Of a stretch of DNA of 64,000 nucleotides, positions 44,659-57,850 are shown piece by piece. The stretch lies in contig NC_031478.1 in the NCBI RefSeq assembly GCF_000006565.2, positions 4,984,212 through 5,048,211 of the forward strand, in the 5' to 3' direction. The notes below the pieces were generated by a model. The model ran no database searches, had not been told where the DNA came from, and saw nothing but the letters and a program-made list of their open reading frames with translations. Each line of letters opens with the position of its first letter. The stretch's first letter is position 1. This DNA comes from Toxoplasma gondii ME49. Its lineage: Eukaryota; Apicomplexa; Conoidasida; Eucoccidiorida; Sarcocystidae. The position numbers and the translations under genes are program-made.

Positions 44659-47600
44659 GTTTTCCGAAGGGAGAGGAAGAGAAAAAGAGAGGGACGGAGA
44701 CAGAGAGACAGTCCAGCGTTGGAGAGAGGAGAAAGCAAAACGAGACAGCGACAAGGAAGAGTTCTTCTTGCCTCGGGTGTTTACTGTCGCTTCTTTGACA
44801 AACGCAGAGGAGGAAAAAAACGAATCCAGTTCGCAGGTGCACACCTGCAGGCTAGCCTGGCAGCCTTGATTCTTACTGTAAAAGAATCCTACGAAAAAGA
44901 GAGGAAAACGCGTGGAGAGGAACAATGCTTTGAAAGCGAGATGCAGAATTGGAGGCGCATGCAGTTGAGGAGCGCGACAGAGACAGCTCATTCTTCAGAG
45001 AAATAGAGAGGGAGAGCCGTCGAAGCGGCGTGTGCTTGTCAGAGAAAAGCGAAGCATCTGAGAAGCGAGGCAAATCCAGAAGAAGCGTAAGAAAGATCCT
45101 TAGTTTAGCGTTGTGAAAAACGAATCAGGGGAGAAGGGAGAGAGACGCTCCGGAAGGTCTCCGCCGCGCGGTCAGGAGGGTGAAGAAAGTGCAGGCACAG
45201 AAAGAAAAGGAAATGAGGCGAGAAGCAAGAAGAAAGGACGAGGGAAGGCGAAGCAAAGGACTCAGGTTCAGATGCTCCAGACGAGCATGAGAGAAACAAT
45301 GCACGCTTGTTCATCGCTTCCGCATGCATGCAATACTTTATATCGCGAAAGACACACCACCCCCTCACGCCTTCAACATTCCTTTTCTTTCGCATTTTCA
45401 CTTTTTCCTTTCCGTTTTCTTCCCTTTCCTCTTTTCTTATTCTTCCACTTGTTCCTCTGCAGCAGTTCTCTCACCCTTCCGCCTTCGATTCCCTGTCTCC
45501 CCCTCGGTAGCTTAAAATCAAAGAACGAAAAAAAAGGTATGAGGTAAAACACCCTTGGCGTGTGTCTTGCAATAAACGGTAGTTCCCTTTTGAAGGAAAA
45601 GGAGGGGAAATTTTCATCCATACAACAAGGCGCAAGGCCATCTCGAAGAGGGTGGAGAAACGCGCCTTCTCTGGCTCATGGAGACGCGAGGGAAGCACTC
45701 GGACTCTCTTGCAAGTCTCTTCTTGTGTTTCCTGGACAGAGGAGAGAAATTTACAGAGCTGAACTGACCGAGAAACAGATGAAGAGGAATCGAGGTGGAA
45801 AGGCGTCGGAAGAGACAAGAAGAAAGATAGAGCGAAGTACAAAGAAGGAAGGAGAGAGAGATAGAGAGGAAGGGATGTAGGAAGGTAGAAAAAGAGGTTT
45901 GCGTTTTTCTGACGACCAAGTGGGCTTCTCTCTGTGTCTTGTCAAAGCAGAACTGACGTTATCTGTTTCTCGTCTCACGAGACGAAATTTCTAGCCGAAT
46001 CTCTTACCTTTTTTCTGAGGTTCTCTGCCTCGCATGTCGTGTCTGGGAATATTGAATTCTCGAGGAGTTCCCTCACAAAACGCAAAATTGAGGCTCGCGC
46101 ACACCCAACTGTGTCGTGACAGAGAAGATGAGTTTTGCAGAGATTCCGGATGAAGTATCTTCTGACGAAAAAAGTCGAAACAGTTTTCACGACTCCAGCA
46201 CGCTGTTTTTCTGCGAGTGTGATGGAGGGATGCTGCGAGCGTCAGAAGAAAGTGAAGGATCACCTGCGAGAAAGAAGTCAAAAACGAGGGCGTACGCTTC
46301 CTATGATCCCCGGGAGATGAGCCACTGTCGTATACCTTAATAGTGCCGTACTGATTTCAAGTTCGCGCTGTCCCACTGTTGGTAATGACTGCAACTGTGA
46401 GCGGCAGCAACAAGAAAGAAACTCGCCGTCTGTTTAGGGTACTGGAATGTCTCTGTTTTCCAGATTTGCGTCGCAGCAATGTGGGCATGAAAAGGCGAAG
46501 TCCTGTTTCTTCTCTCCTACGTCCATCTCGGGAGCAAAGTGTAAATCGACAGAGAGCTTCACGCTTCCATTTCTGCTGTCCACCAGGCAGATTCTTTATG
46601 CAGAAAGGAGAGAGAAAAGGCGAGTAAGGACAAGTAGACAGGAACGAAGAATGCAGGTAAAAATGCCGGAAGGATACTGCAGGACCCGGAGGAACTGGGA
46701 GTATGAAGACCGTTCCTCCGCAGTGGGCTGATGATTCGGATCTTTTCGGATGGTAAAATGAATAAAAACACCATCGAACACTCGGAGTTCTGATGTCGAC
46801 TTGCCACTTCACAGAGACTTAATAATAAATCCGTGTGTTGCAACATGAATCTCTGATTATTTTGAGGGCAAGGATGCGACAAGCACCAGCGTGACAGAAG
46901 TCGAAAAAAACGCGACGAGCGGATGTCTATTTCATAGACATCTCTGCCAAGCCTCTTTGATCCCCCTGGCATCCCCTGCACCTCGGCCTCCGCCTGAGTA
47001 TGCTCCTTAAGCCTGCTCTTTTATTTTCGCCTTCGCCTCTTCATCTCCTCTCTTTTCCCGCGCTTCTGTCGCCTCACTGTTTGTCGACTGAAAGGAGCTT
47101 GTCAGTCGAAGATTCGGAGCGAACGCAAAACGCTCGTGACCAGATGCACGGACATGTGCAGCACCAGGCAGTTCTGAGCACTGAAGCTATGATTGTGAAC
47201 ATTTTAGCTCTGGTGTTCCTTTAGGGAACAGCTAAACAGTTCACAACAACGGTTGGATCCGGTAAACAGAGACCTTCAAGATCCAAGTAAGTAGTCGAAC
47301 TCAGGTCTTCACGACAGGGACTTCGAGCAGAACGCCGAATATCCTTGGCGGGCGATTTGTGGCGATCCGTACAGTTGAACGTACGAAGTAGACTAGACAC
47401 GTTTCAGGCTGGAGCTCATTATTTCAACCGATTTTCCACGTGATGTTCCCTTCCACAAACATTTGTCGTGTAAGCAGCAGTTTCTCTTTGCCCTTTTTCT
47501 CTCGGTATTGAGAAAACACTGACTGACAGAACTCCTGCACACAGACAAACCGCTTTGAGCTGGGAGATCCACGAAAAACCTTTTCTTTCTTCGGATGCAA

Positions 47601-47892
47601 TGGAGTCTGCTTTACCCTCACTTGGCCTTTGTGAGTGCCTCACTTACACGCCCAACGGACCCGCATCTGTTCTGTTCCGTTACCGATGAAATTCATTTTT
47701 ACCTTCGTTCTCGAGTTGCGTTCAACTAGAGGTGTTTCTTTCACATTTGTGTGACCGTCTTCTCGGTCACTTCAGCTAAATGTTTGTGTTTGCGTTGTGT
47801 GCTTCTCCCGCTTACGTCTCGCCTCGATCTTGTGACAGCGAGGGCGTGTGTGTGTGTGTGGAAAAGAAGGGGATTCTCCTACTTTTGTAAAT
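44659..47892. other. Upstream region of the CCDC47-like gene and intergenic DNA
   Basis: This contains the minus-strand gene's promoter and a purine-rich plus strand near 44660-45300. The open frame at 46131-46340 (MSFAEIPDEVSSDEKSRNSF, 69 codons) is the only one with an even, protein-like composition, but it has no recognised relative and no splice partner. The rest shows no supported gene. Confidence 0.4.
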
Positions 47893-47980
47893 GGCCCATT
47901 ATGAGTCGCGAAGAGGTTCTTTGGCGCGGTGTCTACGCCTTCAGGGGTGTGAGAACCATTTAAATGCAAGAAGAAGGCGC
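47893..47980 (-). pseudogene. cob: Nuclear mitochondrial DNA fragment, cytochrome b segment
   Basis: The minus strand reads FFLHLNGSHTPEGVDTA followed by a degraded PKNLFATHNG. This aligns with the apicomplexan cytochrome b stretch IFYLHLNGSSNPAGIDTA. The match covers fewer than 30 codons and ends abruptly on both sides in unrelated DNA, as expected for a short mitochondrial insertion. Confidence 0.75.
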
Positions 47981-48032
47981 GTGAAACTCCAACACAACTG
48001 TGAGGGAAAAGAGCTGCCGACACCTGCTGTGG

Positions 48033-49581
48033 TTATAAGGGGGAGCGACGCACTTCGTTAGAGCTCAAAGTCACGAGAAACATGTCATGGCTTGTCAGTT
48101 CCGACGGATGCACAGCGTCGCAGTGCGCGTTTCTTCGGTTTCCCTCCGCAAACACACCGAAAGAAAGCCAGCAGGCTGCGGAGCACAGACGGTCTCTCAA
48201 CTCAAACGTTTTTCCGCAGTTCCTCTCGCTCCCCACTTGTCGCTTTGCGCCCGGTTTCTTTGAAAACCGGCTCTTTCGTTTGGCGCGGACTTCTTCCTCG
48301 ACCCATCGAGAAGGAAAGGGGGGCGACCTCGCCTCTTTCGTGCTGACAAGTTCACATTTTCTCGCTGTTTCTTTTTGCTCGTGACTGTGCCCGTCTGTCT
48401 GCCTCTCTCTCCGGCTCTGCTCTGGGGGGCTAAATCTCGACCACAGCCGCCCGCCGCCAAAAGAAGTGCACTGGGGGTGAGAGTTGGGAGTGCAGCGAAT
48501 CGTTGAGACTGTGCGGCGAGGTGCACTCTTTTCTCTTCCAGTTGGTGGCTTTTGAGGAGCGCGAGGAACGAGGAGCGTTGCGTGAGTCAAAAACGGGGAA
48601 AAGAAGGTGAAAGAACTGGGGGAAGCTCTCGGGGAGGCAGCGTAGCCGCATCTTGGGTCGCGCGCTGTGCACTTGTGTCCGTACTCGTTCCGCTTGTGTC
48701 TTGTTCCTCCGTCTTTCTCCTCCAGAAGAAGCCTTTTCAGAAAACCAGCACACGGCTCGACGAGAAGAGCCTCACTTGTCAAAGAGTTTGTAGGGAACTG
48801 GTTCCGCGTCGATTCGAGCGTCTTTTGCCTTTTCCGCCACACTGCTAGAAACTGGGACCCGCACTTTAGTGAGTGTGCAGCGTTTTCCGCCTTTGTCGCG
48901 AGGAAACGCGCTCAAGATTCCGCAGCGTCCGCTCTCGAAGCACACCAGACTTTTTCTCCCGGCTTCTAACTCAAGAGAAAGTCCATGCACTCTTGACTCT
49001 CGTCGCCAGGGACAGTCGCTGTCGTTTTCCGTTCCTCTTGCACTCATCCCGCCGACGTGCACTTTTCCCGCTCTCGTTGTTCTCCGCTCAACCGCCCGAC
49101 CAACTCGACATCGTCGCGGAAGGAAGCCCGATGCGGAGCGTTCCTTCCTCCCAATTCTCAGCATTCTTTTGTCTCCAATGAAACACATGGAACAACCGTG
49201 AACTGCTGTGCTGCTGTCTTCCGGGAACCTCGAAACAACCAGTGGATCGGCCGTCGATCCGCAGAAAGATGATGCAAGGGTAAAAACGCACGTGCTCTCT
49301 GGCCGCGATTCCTCCGTTGTCACCAGACCTCTTGCAAAAGCCTTCGTTGGGCATAGGTCTGCTGGAGGGACCACCAGCCGGTGTCCGCTGCGTCTTTTCC
49401 CTTGTTTCCGCGCGACGTTTGGAGAAACCGTCGCCTGACAGGCAGCCCCTAGAGCGCCCTTTCTGCCGCCGGCAACACCGGCACCATCCTTTCGGAATTC
49501 TCGGAGAAACAGCGCGGTCAAAACAATATGCCCTTTCCCCTGACGCTGCCAAGGGATCATCAGAACGGCCACTGCCCTCAT
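48033..49581 (-). other. Two long overlapping open frames, possible uncharacterised gene
   Basis: Minus-strand frames 49581-48772 and 48842-48033 (269 codons each) overlap by 71 bp in different frames and together keep 1.5 kb open. They would be divergent from the gene starting at 50167. No domain was recognised, the composition is Arg/Ser-rich, and I found no strong donor and acceptor pair that joins them. They may equally be antisense to a pyrimidine-rich leader of the plus-strand gene. Confidence 0.22.
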
Positions 49582-50166
49582 GCGGCGAACAGACCGCCTT
49601 TTGCCTGGTTTCTGTTCACATCATGCTTCATTGAACCGCGTCTCACATCCCAGTCTCCCTCCACCTGAAACTTCGCTTCCGCCATTGTCTGTCGCCGCTT
49701 GCAGTCCTTTTTCGCTCCAGGCTCTGACTCCTTTCTCGCAGTCTTTCCCTCGATTGTCGAGTTTCCTTCCGTCGCCCAGAGTTCTCGTCTTTTCTACGGG
49801 CAACTTTCGCGGCTGGCTCTGCGTGTCAGTCTTCCGCGACGACGCCGTGGATCTCTCGTGTGAACATTTCTTCCTCAAGTCGATCTGTTCACCTTCATTT
49901 CTCCCTCTTTCTCTGCTTCCACGCCTCTCCAGAAACTCGCTTTGTTCGGGGCGTCCGTCGTCTTTGCCGACCCTCTGTCGCCATCCGCCTCTCTGTGGTG
50001 TCTCCCCTGCCCGAGAGATTTAAGTTTCAGTCCTGCAGTCCTGCCTGCGTCTTTCGATCCAAAGTTTCACTCTTTTTTCCGCGCGGTACGCGCTCTTCCC
50101 CTTCGTCGCCTCTGGCTTCGGCAGCCGTCTTATTGCTTTTTGTCTCCTCTCTTATTCCTCACCACC

Positions 50167-51601
50167 ATGTCGCTGTCGTCCACTTCGTACGCAGCCCAAC
50201 AGGAGCTGATCAACAGCCGCACAGAGGCTGTATTTGCAGCTCTTCATTTGCGCTCCTTCGTCCTCCGTTTGCCAATTGTGAACGTCGCGGACGCGGAGAA
50301 AACTCGCCAGGGCATCTATGAGAAAATTTTGAAGAACCGCTCCTTCTCCTGCACGCGGTCGAATCCTCGAGATGAACTCACGCGACAGCCGAATCCAGAT
50401 GTCGCTGCCAAACAGACGGAAGAGATCGTCGAGATGCTCTCTGCGCCCTCCTCTGTCGGCTTCGTCCTCGTCGTCGTGGAAGAGTCTGTGCAGAAAAAAG
50501 GAGGCAGCGGACAAGCGGAATATTGCCCGGTCGGCGGAGGCATCGTTGAGGTTGTTGACGAATACGAGCGATCTATCCGGGGCATGTGGTGAGTCAGACA
50601 AGCGCATGCATGCTTACCAGAAAAAGCTATACAGGAGACACAGAACGATACCTGTTCGATTAAAGGCTTGCGCCTCCCGATACGCACCCGCCAGTCTTGA
50701 TCCGTAGTAGATCTCAACGTGACATTGGATGTCCCTGTGGGTGTAAATGACCTCTACGTTCCGCCTTCCATAGATGATGAACATTCATTTATTTGTGTGC
50801 AAGCAGCGGTGCGTCGAAGGATGCTACGCGAACCTGTCTATGCTTCGTTTCACCGCTACAGTCACCTTGACTTCTCTACATAGCGGGAGACGATGCACCT
50901 GTGTGTTGTACCGATTTTTGATTCTCTCGATATTTCAAGGGAGACCAAAGATGGTGTAGCAAACCGTCTGGAGATTCACGCATGGCGCGTTTGCTTTCCT
51001 CTCTCTTTCCAGTGTAACTGCATCGCCGGCAATGTCCACGAACTTTCTTGCCTGTGACTTCTGATGCTCGTTTTGGGTCTCTCTCTCGCACCGATCTGTC
51101 GCAGTCGGTTGCCTTCCTTCACGTGGAAACACAGGTGAGGCGGTCGTTTGAGCGTTCGCCGTTTTCAACTCCTACCGTTTCGCCTCTCCCGCTCTTCTTT
51201 CAGGTGCCGACGCTCTCTGCCTCCGGACTTCTCTGCGCTGCTGATGAAGGCCCTCTGTCTCCGCGTCTTCGCGCAGGCCTTTGAGTGGCCGGAAGAGCCT
51301 TCCGGCGGGGTCGGAGCCTCGCCAGGAGGCGCAGCGCCAGGCGCCGGCAGTGGGAACCTCCGAGGCGCGAAAAATCCGTACCGGCTGGTGAGTTGCACGG
51401 AGAAGGCGCTTCTCCTCTTTCCGAGAGACGCCGTGAAATTCCTCACAGAGTCGCTCATGCTCTCCAAGCACTGGGAAACCGAGCTCGATGGCGGAAGCCA
51501 CAACGACCATCCCACCGTTAAGTAAGTTGTCGACGCGAGAGTCAGCCAACGCAAAGTTGTACAAAGTGTGGTGGACTGCGCATATATACATATATATATA
51601 T

Positions 51602-51632
<31 letters not shown>

Positions 51633-52914
51633 TACGTATGGATAGGTAGACAGAGATGTGTCGTTTCGTATCTCAGTGCCGGACACAAGACATGTTTCTC
51701 AGAGAAAAAAGCAAAACGCCGAGGTGACGGAGTCCCCTCTCAGAATCCATTATGTGCATGCATGAACCCTGTACTCACCTCTTTCCACAGAAGCACCTTC
51801 ACGCCTGTCTCTCTACTTCTTCATATGTAAAAATGCATATATATATATATATATATATGTATACATATATGTATATATATATATATATATATGACAGCCT
51901 GCACATCGCATTCTCTGTGTGAATTGGAGTACTGTAGATATGTGAGTTCTTTTCTTTTTCTCGCGTTTTTTGTGCAGGTGCAAGTGCCAGAAGTTGAGTA
52001 AATTGCCCGGGGCCTGGCAGTTTTACGGAATTTGTGAGTCGCGGTTTTTGAATTACTGGCGGCCTGGCTTGCAGTTTCGGAACTTCCTTCCGGACGCTCC
52101 TGCGCCTGCGCTCTGCGACTTCCTGCGCGCGCGGCAGGGCCAAGGGAGACACGCATCGAACGGGCGGCGCGGCGCTCCGAGTCTTTCAGAGGAGGCGGAA
52201 TTCAAGGAGAATTTGGAGGGGGACAAGAAGGAAGTTCGCGGCGCTCGGGGATTCTTCGCCGAGGGCGGGAGCTTTTCGTCTTCCTCGAACGGATTGCCCG
52301 ACTCCCCCTTCCTCGCAGATCCCAACGCTCTCGCCACAGGACCCGGTACGCGTCTGAGCAGTCGGAGACAGCAACATCAACTGCTCAAACAAGGCCGAGC
52401 TGCGTTCGCTGCCTACGCCGCCTCCTACTCTCACACGTCGGCCTCCGCGTCGCCTTCTGCGGCCTTTCCCAGCTCAGCTTCCGGTTCGGCGAAGAGAAGA
52501 AACGAAGAGACTCTGAGGGGGCGACCCGGGAGCGTCGAGCCGCGGAGAGCAGCGGCGGGAGCACATGAGGCTGGGAGCCTGGACGCCAGCGCGTACGCAG
52601 AACAGGCAGGAGTGAGGGGAGACTCCTCTGCGCCGCCAGGAGATCGCGCAAGGCTTGCGGAGAAGCCTGAAGAAGCTGTCGCCTGTGAGGAAGACGCATG
52701 TGGAGCACGAGGCGGGAGGGTTTCGGAGAGAGGAGAGACGCCGGATGACGAGGCGCCCGCGAATGGCGATCACATGCTGGCAGAAGGCACAGAAGGCGTC
52801 AAGGACGAAGAGGAACTGCGGAAGGAAGAACTCGATGAAGGCGAAGAAAAGAGACAAGCAAACGGTGGAGACGGGCAAGAACCGGCCGCCAAACGCAGCA
52901 GAGTTGTTGCCTAG
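50167..52914 (+). CDS. Uncharacterised conserved-looking protein, three exons
   Basis: Exons 50167-50588, 51204-51521 and 51978-52914 join in phase 2 at both junctions with good sites (TG|GTGAGT, ctttcag|G; AA|GTAAGT, tgtgcag|G) and encode 558 residues. ATG 50167 has the context ACCACCATG; the frame is open upstream to 49942, so a longer start is possible. The N-terminal 310 residues are compact and protein-like, including LHLRSFVLRLPIVNVADAEK, SSVGFVLVVVEESV, SALLMKALCLRVFAQAFEWP, ALLLFPRDAVKFLTESLML and LPGAWQFYGICESRFLNYW. KCKCQK at the last junction could bind metal, but this is weak. The C-terminal 240 residues are low complexity, Ala/Ser-rich, then strongly acidic. I do not recognise the family and assign no function. 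Both introns carry pyrimidine tracts, and the second has TA runs. Confidence 0.7.
51583..51892. repeat. (TA)n-rich stretches in an intron
   Basis: TA-rich runs at 51583-51634 and 51836-51892 flank unique sequence in intron 2 of the uncharacterised gene. Confidence 0.92.
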
Positions 52915-55688
52915 GTTTTAGGGAAGGAAGCAAATGAAGAGCGTCCAACCGGGAGGAATCGTGTGGGGTTCCTCTTAACTCGAGGAACAACGCGTGGACG
53001 AGCAGAGAACAAGATCCGAAAGAATTCTGCTTTGTCTGGGTTTCTCCGAAAAAAAACGGATACGCAGGGACTGAATACCGGGTCTCGCGCACACCTCCCC
53101 ACACACTGGAATACCTGTTGTCTTGTCTGCGCAAGTACGCGAGTGGAGTTGCGTGGGCAGTCCTAGAGGAGAAGAGGAAGAGGGGCGGGGATGCGTGCAG
53201 AGGTCCTTGACGGTTGGGCTTGTTCCTCTGGAAGAGGAACAAATCGGCTTTGTCGATGCCTTTTTCTCACCGTCGTTCTGTCTTCTATAAGCGCGTCCTC
53301 TGCGCCCTCCTCCCCACCTCCCCGAGCGATGGGAACTCCACTGTAACGAAGAGTACAAACCGTCGCCTTCGAGACTTCTTTGAACGCGACAACGCGTTCG
53401 TGTACCAATGCTTTTGCCTTGGGGGTCATCTCTGCAGAGATGTTTATCTACATATATGCATATATGTATATTATGGACGTTCCGGATTGGGCACCTGGCT
53501 CTTGCGTGCGTCTCTTGGTTAGCACAGTTTTTTGACTCCTTGCGTTGTTAGAAATGCAGTGGAAATCGTTTTCCATGTTCGCCTGCTGCGACCAGATTTC
53601 TTTTCTAAAACATCCGAAGGCTTTTCAACTTCTTCCCGATCTAAGGTCACCTGCGCCTCCTCGACGCAAGCGAATGCGCCTGCAAACCTACCTGTCCACG
53701 ACGGACCTGTGCATATACTTGTATGCATGCATGTTTGCATGTTTCGCTCTCTGCAGACACACACACACACACGCATGCATGCAAGCATGTTCAGTTCCGT
53801 ACGTGAATTTATATACGCATTTCCCCCCACTGCAGGCACCGCGGCGCATCTCTGTCGAGACATGGACAGAAGCCCTTGGTGCCCTTTCGGAGGGCGCGAG
53901 GCTCTGCAAGCGGTTCCCCACTTGCTCGGGGGGGACGGAAGGCTGTTGGCTCGGGGAATGGAGGCACTTTGGGGAAGCACTTTGAATTTTGTTTTCGGGG
54001 ACTCGGGGCAGTGATCAATGGAGTAGGCTTTCGACATGCCGCGCAGAAATGCATGTTTGTCGTTTAAGTCCAGTTCGTTGTGTTGACGCACGAGGGCCGC
54101 CGAACGCCTCCTGAGCTTCTGAGGAAAACTCCAGGTCTCTCCACGTCTTCTCGAGGTCCAGGAAAAGATTCAGGCGTAGTCGCGGTGACAGTCGTCCATC
54201 CCGCGTTGCTTCCTACGCCCGGTCAGACGAAGATCTAAAGATGCATATCCGTGGAGAAATCTCCACATGCATGCACTGTACATCCACGTGTATCCGTCCA
54301 CGGAGAGCCGCATGCATATTATGCGTGCATCTTCATAGATGTAGATGGACATACACATCTGTGTACTCAAATAAATTTATATATATATAAATATATATAT
54401 TATGCATAACTGTATGTCTTCATGCATAAACATATGTATATACAGATTATATATATACATATATATAGTGCATGCCTCTACGATCTTGCCCGGGAGTGAC
54501 CTGATTTTGCATAAAAGGGAGGTGCGTTTCCACCGACGGCTGCTGAGTTCGTGGACGCGCCCTTCACAGCTGTGCAGACTCAGAGAGAAGAATATCAAGT
54601 TCCGTCTCCCTCCCGTTTTCCCCTGCCCGGCGGTGTGTCTCTGCGTTTGCTCTGTCATGAAAAAAGACAAAGAAAGGCGCTGAGGTCCTGGCGTCTCTCC
54701 TCCTCCGTCTCGCTTGTTTCCGCCGTTTCGTTTAATATCCCTCAACTCGAATCACGAAACATTCTTCCTCCGACTTCCCACATGCATCCCCTTACACAAA
54801 CCCACATGCACGTGTGCATATATGTCTATGCATGTAAATATATATATATATATATGTATGTATATATATATGTATATATATGTATATGCATAAATATATG
54901 CATATGTAGACAGTGGCCCTGTGGAGTTGAAGATCGTTTTCACTTCGGTTTCGTGACTTATTTCTGGTCACGCAAGCACAGTTGCTTCTCGCGTGTAAGT
55001 GGATGTTTCGTGCATGTGTGTCGAAGGCGCGTATTTGGTCCTCTAGCGCGGAGAGGAGCGAGACCGGAAAGTGAAGGCTTTTCCTGGAGGCTCGCAGCCC
55101 CCTGCACTGGAAGCGAGGGAGGACGGGAGATGGGGAGAAGGAGCAAGGCTCTGTTTTCTCGAGAAACGAAAAGAGTTCTGTGCTCGCCTTTCAGTGCGTG
55201 AAATGCCGCCTGCACAGTGTTCTCCCACTGGTAAACTTCCTTGACGTGGACAAGAACTCTGTTCCACCGAACCGAAAAACTCGAATCGTCTGCGGGCAGA
55301 AACGCTCTGCCGGCGGCGTTGGTTCTAAGACTTCCTTGTTTCTCATTCAGTGTTCTTTATCACGCTTCTCGACTCATCACTCTGGTCCTTCTCATGTCTC
55401 GCTCCTCTCTTGTGTCGCTCTTCATTCTCATCTTTGTCGCCTCACCTTGCGCTCCTCTCCATTGTCTTTCTTCTGTGTCTTCGTTTCTGCCTACTGGTCT
55501 CTCTTCTCCTTCCTTAACTCAACAGCTTGCGTCGCTGGCTCGCTGCTTTTTTTCCACACGGACAACCACTGCAGAAGCGACTCCGCATTCTACTCCTCAG
55601 CGCGCATTCAAACAGGAGCTGTCTCTCTCTACGCAGACGCATCTCCGCTTCCCACGTGCCTACATCGATTCGTACTTACACACACATA

Positions 55689-55690
<2 letters not shown>
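52915..55690. other. Intergenic DNA with TA-rich patches
   Basis: This 2.8-kb stretch follows the uncharacterised gene. It has TA-rich patches near 54376-54476 and 54838-54905 and a GCATGCATGC-type patch near 53722-53790. One plus-strand frame (about 53837-54014) after a cactgcag acceptor-like site reads as an even, protein-like segment ending LNFVFGDSGQ. No start, upstream exon or relative was found, so no gene is called. Confidence 0.4.
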
Positions 55691-55725
<35 letters not shown>

Positions 55726-56696
55726 TTGTATGCGTTTATAAATGTATCTGTTCGTAAAGGTATATATGTTTATATACTTGTATGCGTTTATAAATGTATC
55801 TGTTCGTAACGGTATACATGTTTATATACATGTATGCGTTTATAAATGTATCTGTTCGTAAAGGTATATATATTTATATACTTGTATGCGTTTATAAATG
55901 TGTCTGTTCGTAAAGGTATATATGTTTATATACTTGTATGCGTTTATAAATGTATCTGTTCGTAAAGGTATATATGTTTATATACTTGTATGCGTTTATA
56001 AATGTATCTGTTCGTAAAGGTATATATGTTTATATACTTGTATGCGTTTATAAATGTATCTGTTCGTAAAGGTATATATGTTTATATACTTGTATGCGTT
56101 TATAAATGTATCTGTTCGTAAAGGTATATATATTTATATACTTGTATGCGTTTATAAATGTGTCTGTTCGTAAAGGTATATATGTTTATATACTTGTATG
56201 CGTTTATAAATGTATCTGTTCGTAAAGGTATACATGTTTATATACATGTATGCGTTTATAAATGTGTCTGTTCGTAAAGGTATATATGTTTATATACTTG
56301 TATGCGTTTATAAATGTATCTGTTCGTAAAGGTATATATGTTTATATACTTGTATGCGTTTATAAATGTATCTGTTCGTAAAGGTATATATGTTTATATA
56401 CTTGTATGCGTTTATAAATGTATCTGTTCGTAAAGGTGTATATGTTTATATACTTGTATGCGTTTAGAAATGTATCTGTTCGTAAAGGTATACATGTTTA
56501 TATACATGTATGCGTTTATAAATGTGTCTGTTCGTAAAGGTATATATGTTTATATACTTGTATGCGTTTATAAATGTATCTGTTCGTAAAGGTATATATG
56601 TTTATATACTTGTATGCGTTTATAAATGTATCTGTTCGTAAAGGTATATATATTTATATACTTGTATGCGTTTATAAATGTATCTGTTCGTAAAGG

Positions 56697-56752
<56 letters not shown>
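55691..56752. repeat. 52-bp AT-rich minisatellite, about 19 copies, flanked by (TA)n
   Basis: The core tgcgtttataaatgtatctg recurs every 52 bp from 55731 to 56667, giving 19 copies. TA runs bound the array (55691-55724 and 56699-56752). Variant copies recur at multiples of 52: the tatacatg variant at 55811, 56227 and 56487, and the tatatatatttat variant at 55863, 56123 and 56643. Spacings of 260, 416 and 520 bp indicate block duplications, often of five units. Confidence 0.95.
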
Positions 56753-57850
56753 TAGGTACAAATGCGTACGGGTCTATGCCTATATCTATGTATATATGCA
56801 TGAAGATATGTGGATTCGTATCGACACACAACAATGCATACAGGGGTGGTTGTGTGATGCATGTACATCTGGATAAAATGGATGAGACGAAGAACCTGGA
56901 AGGCTGGCTATCGGTTTGACGTGAGTCCAAAAAGTTCTCTGAAACGTTTCACCTCACTCGCGTAGCTCACACAAGGGACAAATAGCCACAGATGCAGAAC
57001 CACAAGAAATGTCCAAGTCATCCAGGTCACTATATATCCAACGATGGCTGTACATACATACACACGTATACACACACACATACACACATGTACATGTACA
57101 TATATATATAAATATTTATATCAACATGCCGGTAAACATATATAATGTGAAGATCTTGGAAGACCTACAGGGATAGGAAGACAGATGAAATGAGATGTAG
57201 TTTGACCGACAGGGTGTTGCGAGACAGGAGACCGACAGTACGTCTCCACAGAAGAACGACGCACAGAACGAAAGACTCTCAGGAAACGGAGACAGTCTGA
57301 GACGTATGGAACGGGTGACATACAGACGGCTTTACAGGTAAGCGATCGTCAAAAAGCGGATCTTTGCAGGGAGCGGAAAAAACAGGAGTGGCGAGGTTCA
57401 CCCGCTGCGCATGCATTTGCTGACAGAAAATGGGGAACTCGAATATGGAAACGCACAGGCTGACCCAGATACAACTTTCTTGTCTCGTTTCCGTCTTCTG
57501 CGTTCCAGACACTTTGCTCTACGTCGAAGCCTGGCCACCCACAGACAGTTCCCGTTCTCTCTCCGTTTCTCTGTTCCTTTCCTGCCCAGGATCTCCTGCC
57601 AGTTCGCGAGCTTCTGCTTCTCCTCTCTTCACTCGTAGCAGCAACCGCGCGCCGTCGGCTTCCTCGCTCGCGACGCCAGGCCTTGCACCACCGCACCCTG
57701 CAGCAGGTCTCGACTTCGGCGTTCTGCTTCGCAGCGACTCAATCTTCCTCGTGTGCTCATGCGCGACGCCTTCCTCCCGCACAGCTGCTGAGGCTGAGAA
57801 GCAACTCTTTTCTTCACTCTTTCTACTTCGATAAGAACTGCCAGGCGCGC
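56753..57850. other. Intergenic DNA downstream of the minisatellite
   Basis: This holds CA/TA-rich DNA near 57050-57120 and pyrimidine-rich plus-strand DNA near 57480-57830. The plus-strand frame 57430-57834 and its minus-strand shadows are Ser/Ala/Arg-rich with no domain. No gene is supported. Confidence 0.4.

Noticed and set aside
46735..46810. Minus-strand segment vaguely like cytochrome b (FLFILPSEK)
   Set aside because: The similarity covers under ten residues with no continuation and is too weak to call a mitochondrial fragment.
53837..54014. Plus-strand protein-like exon candidate after a cactgcag site
   Set aside because: No start, partner exon or donor was found, and frames on both strands are open by composition.
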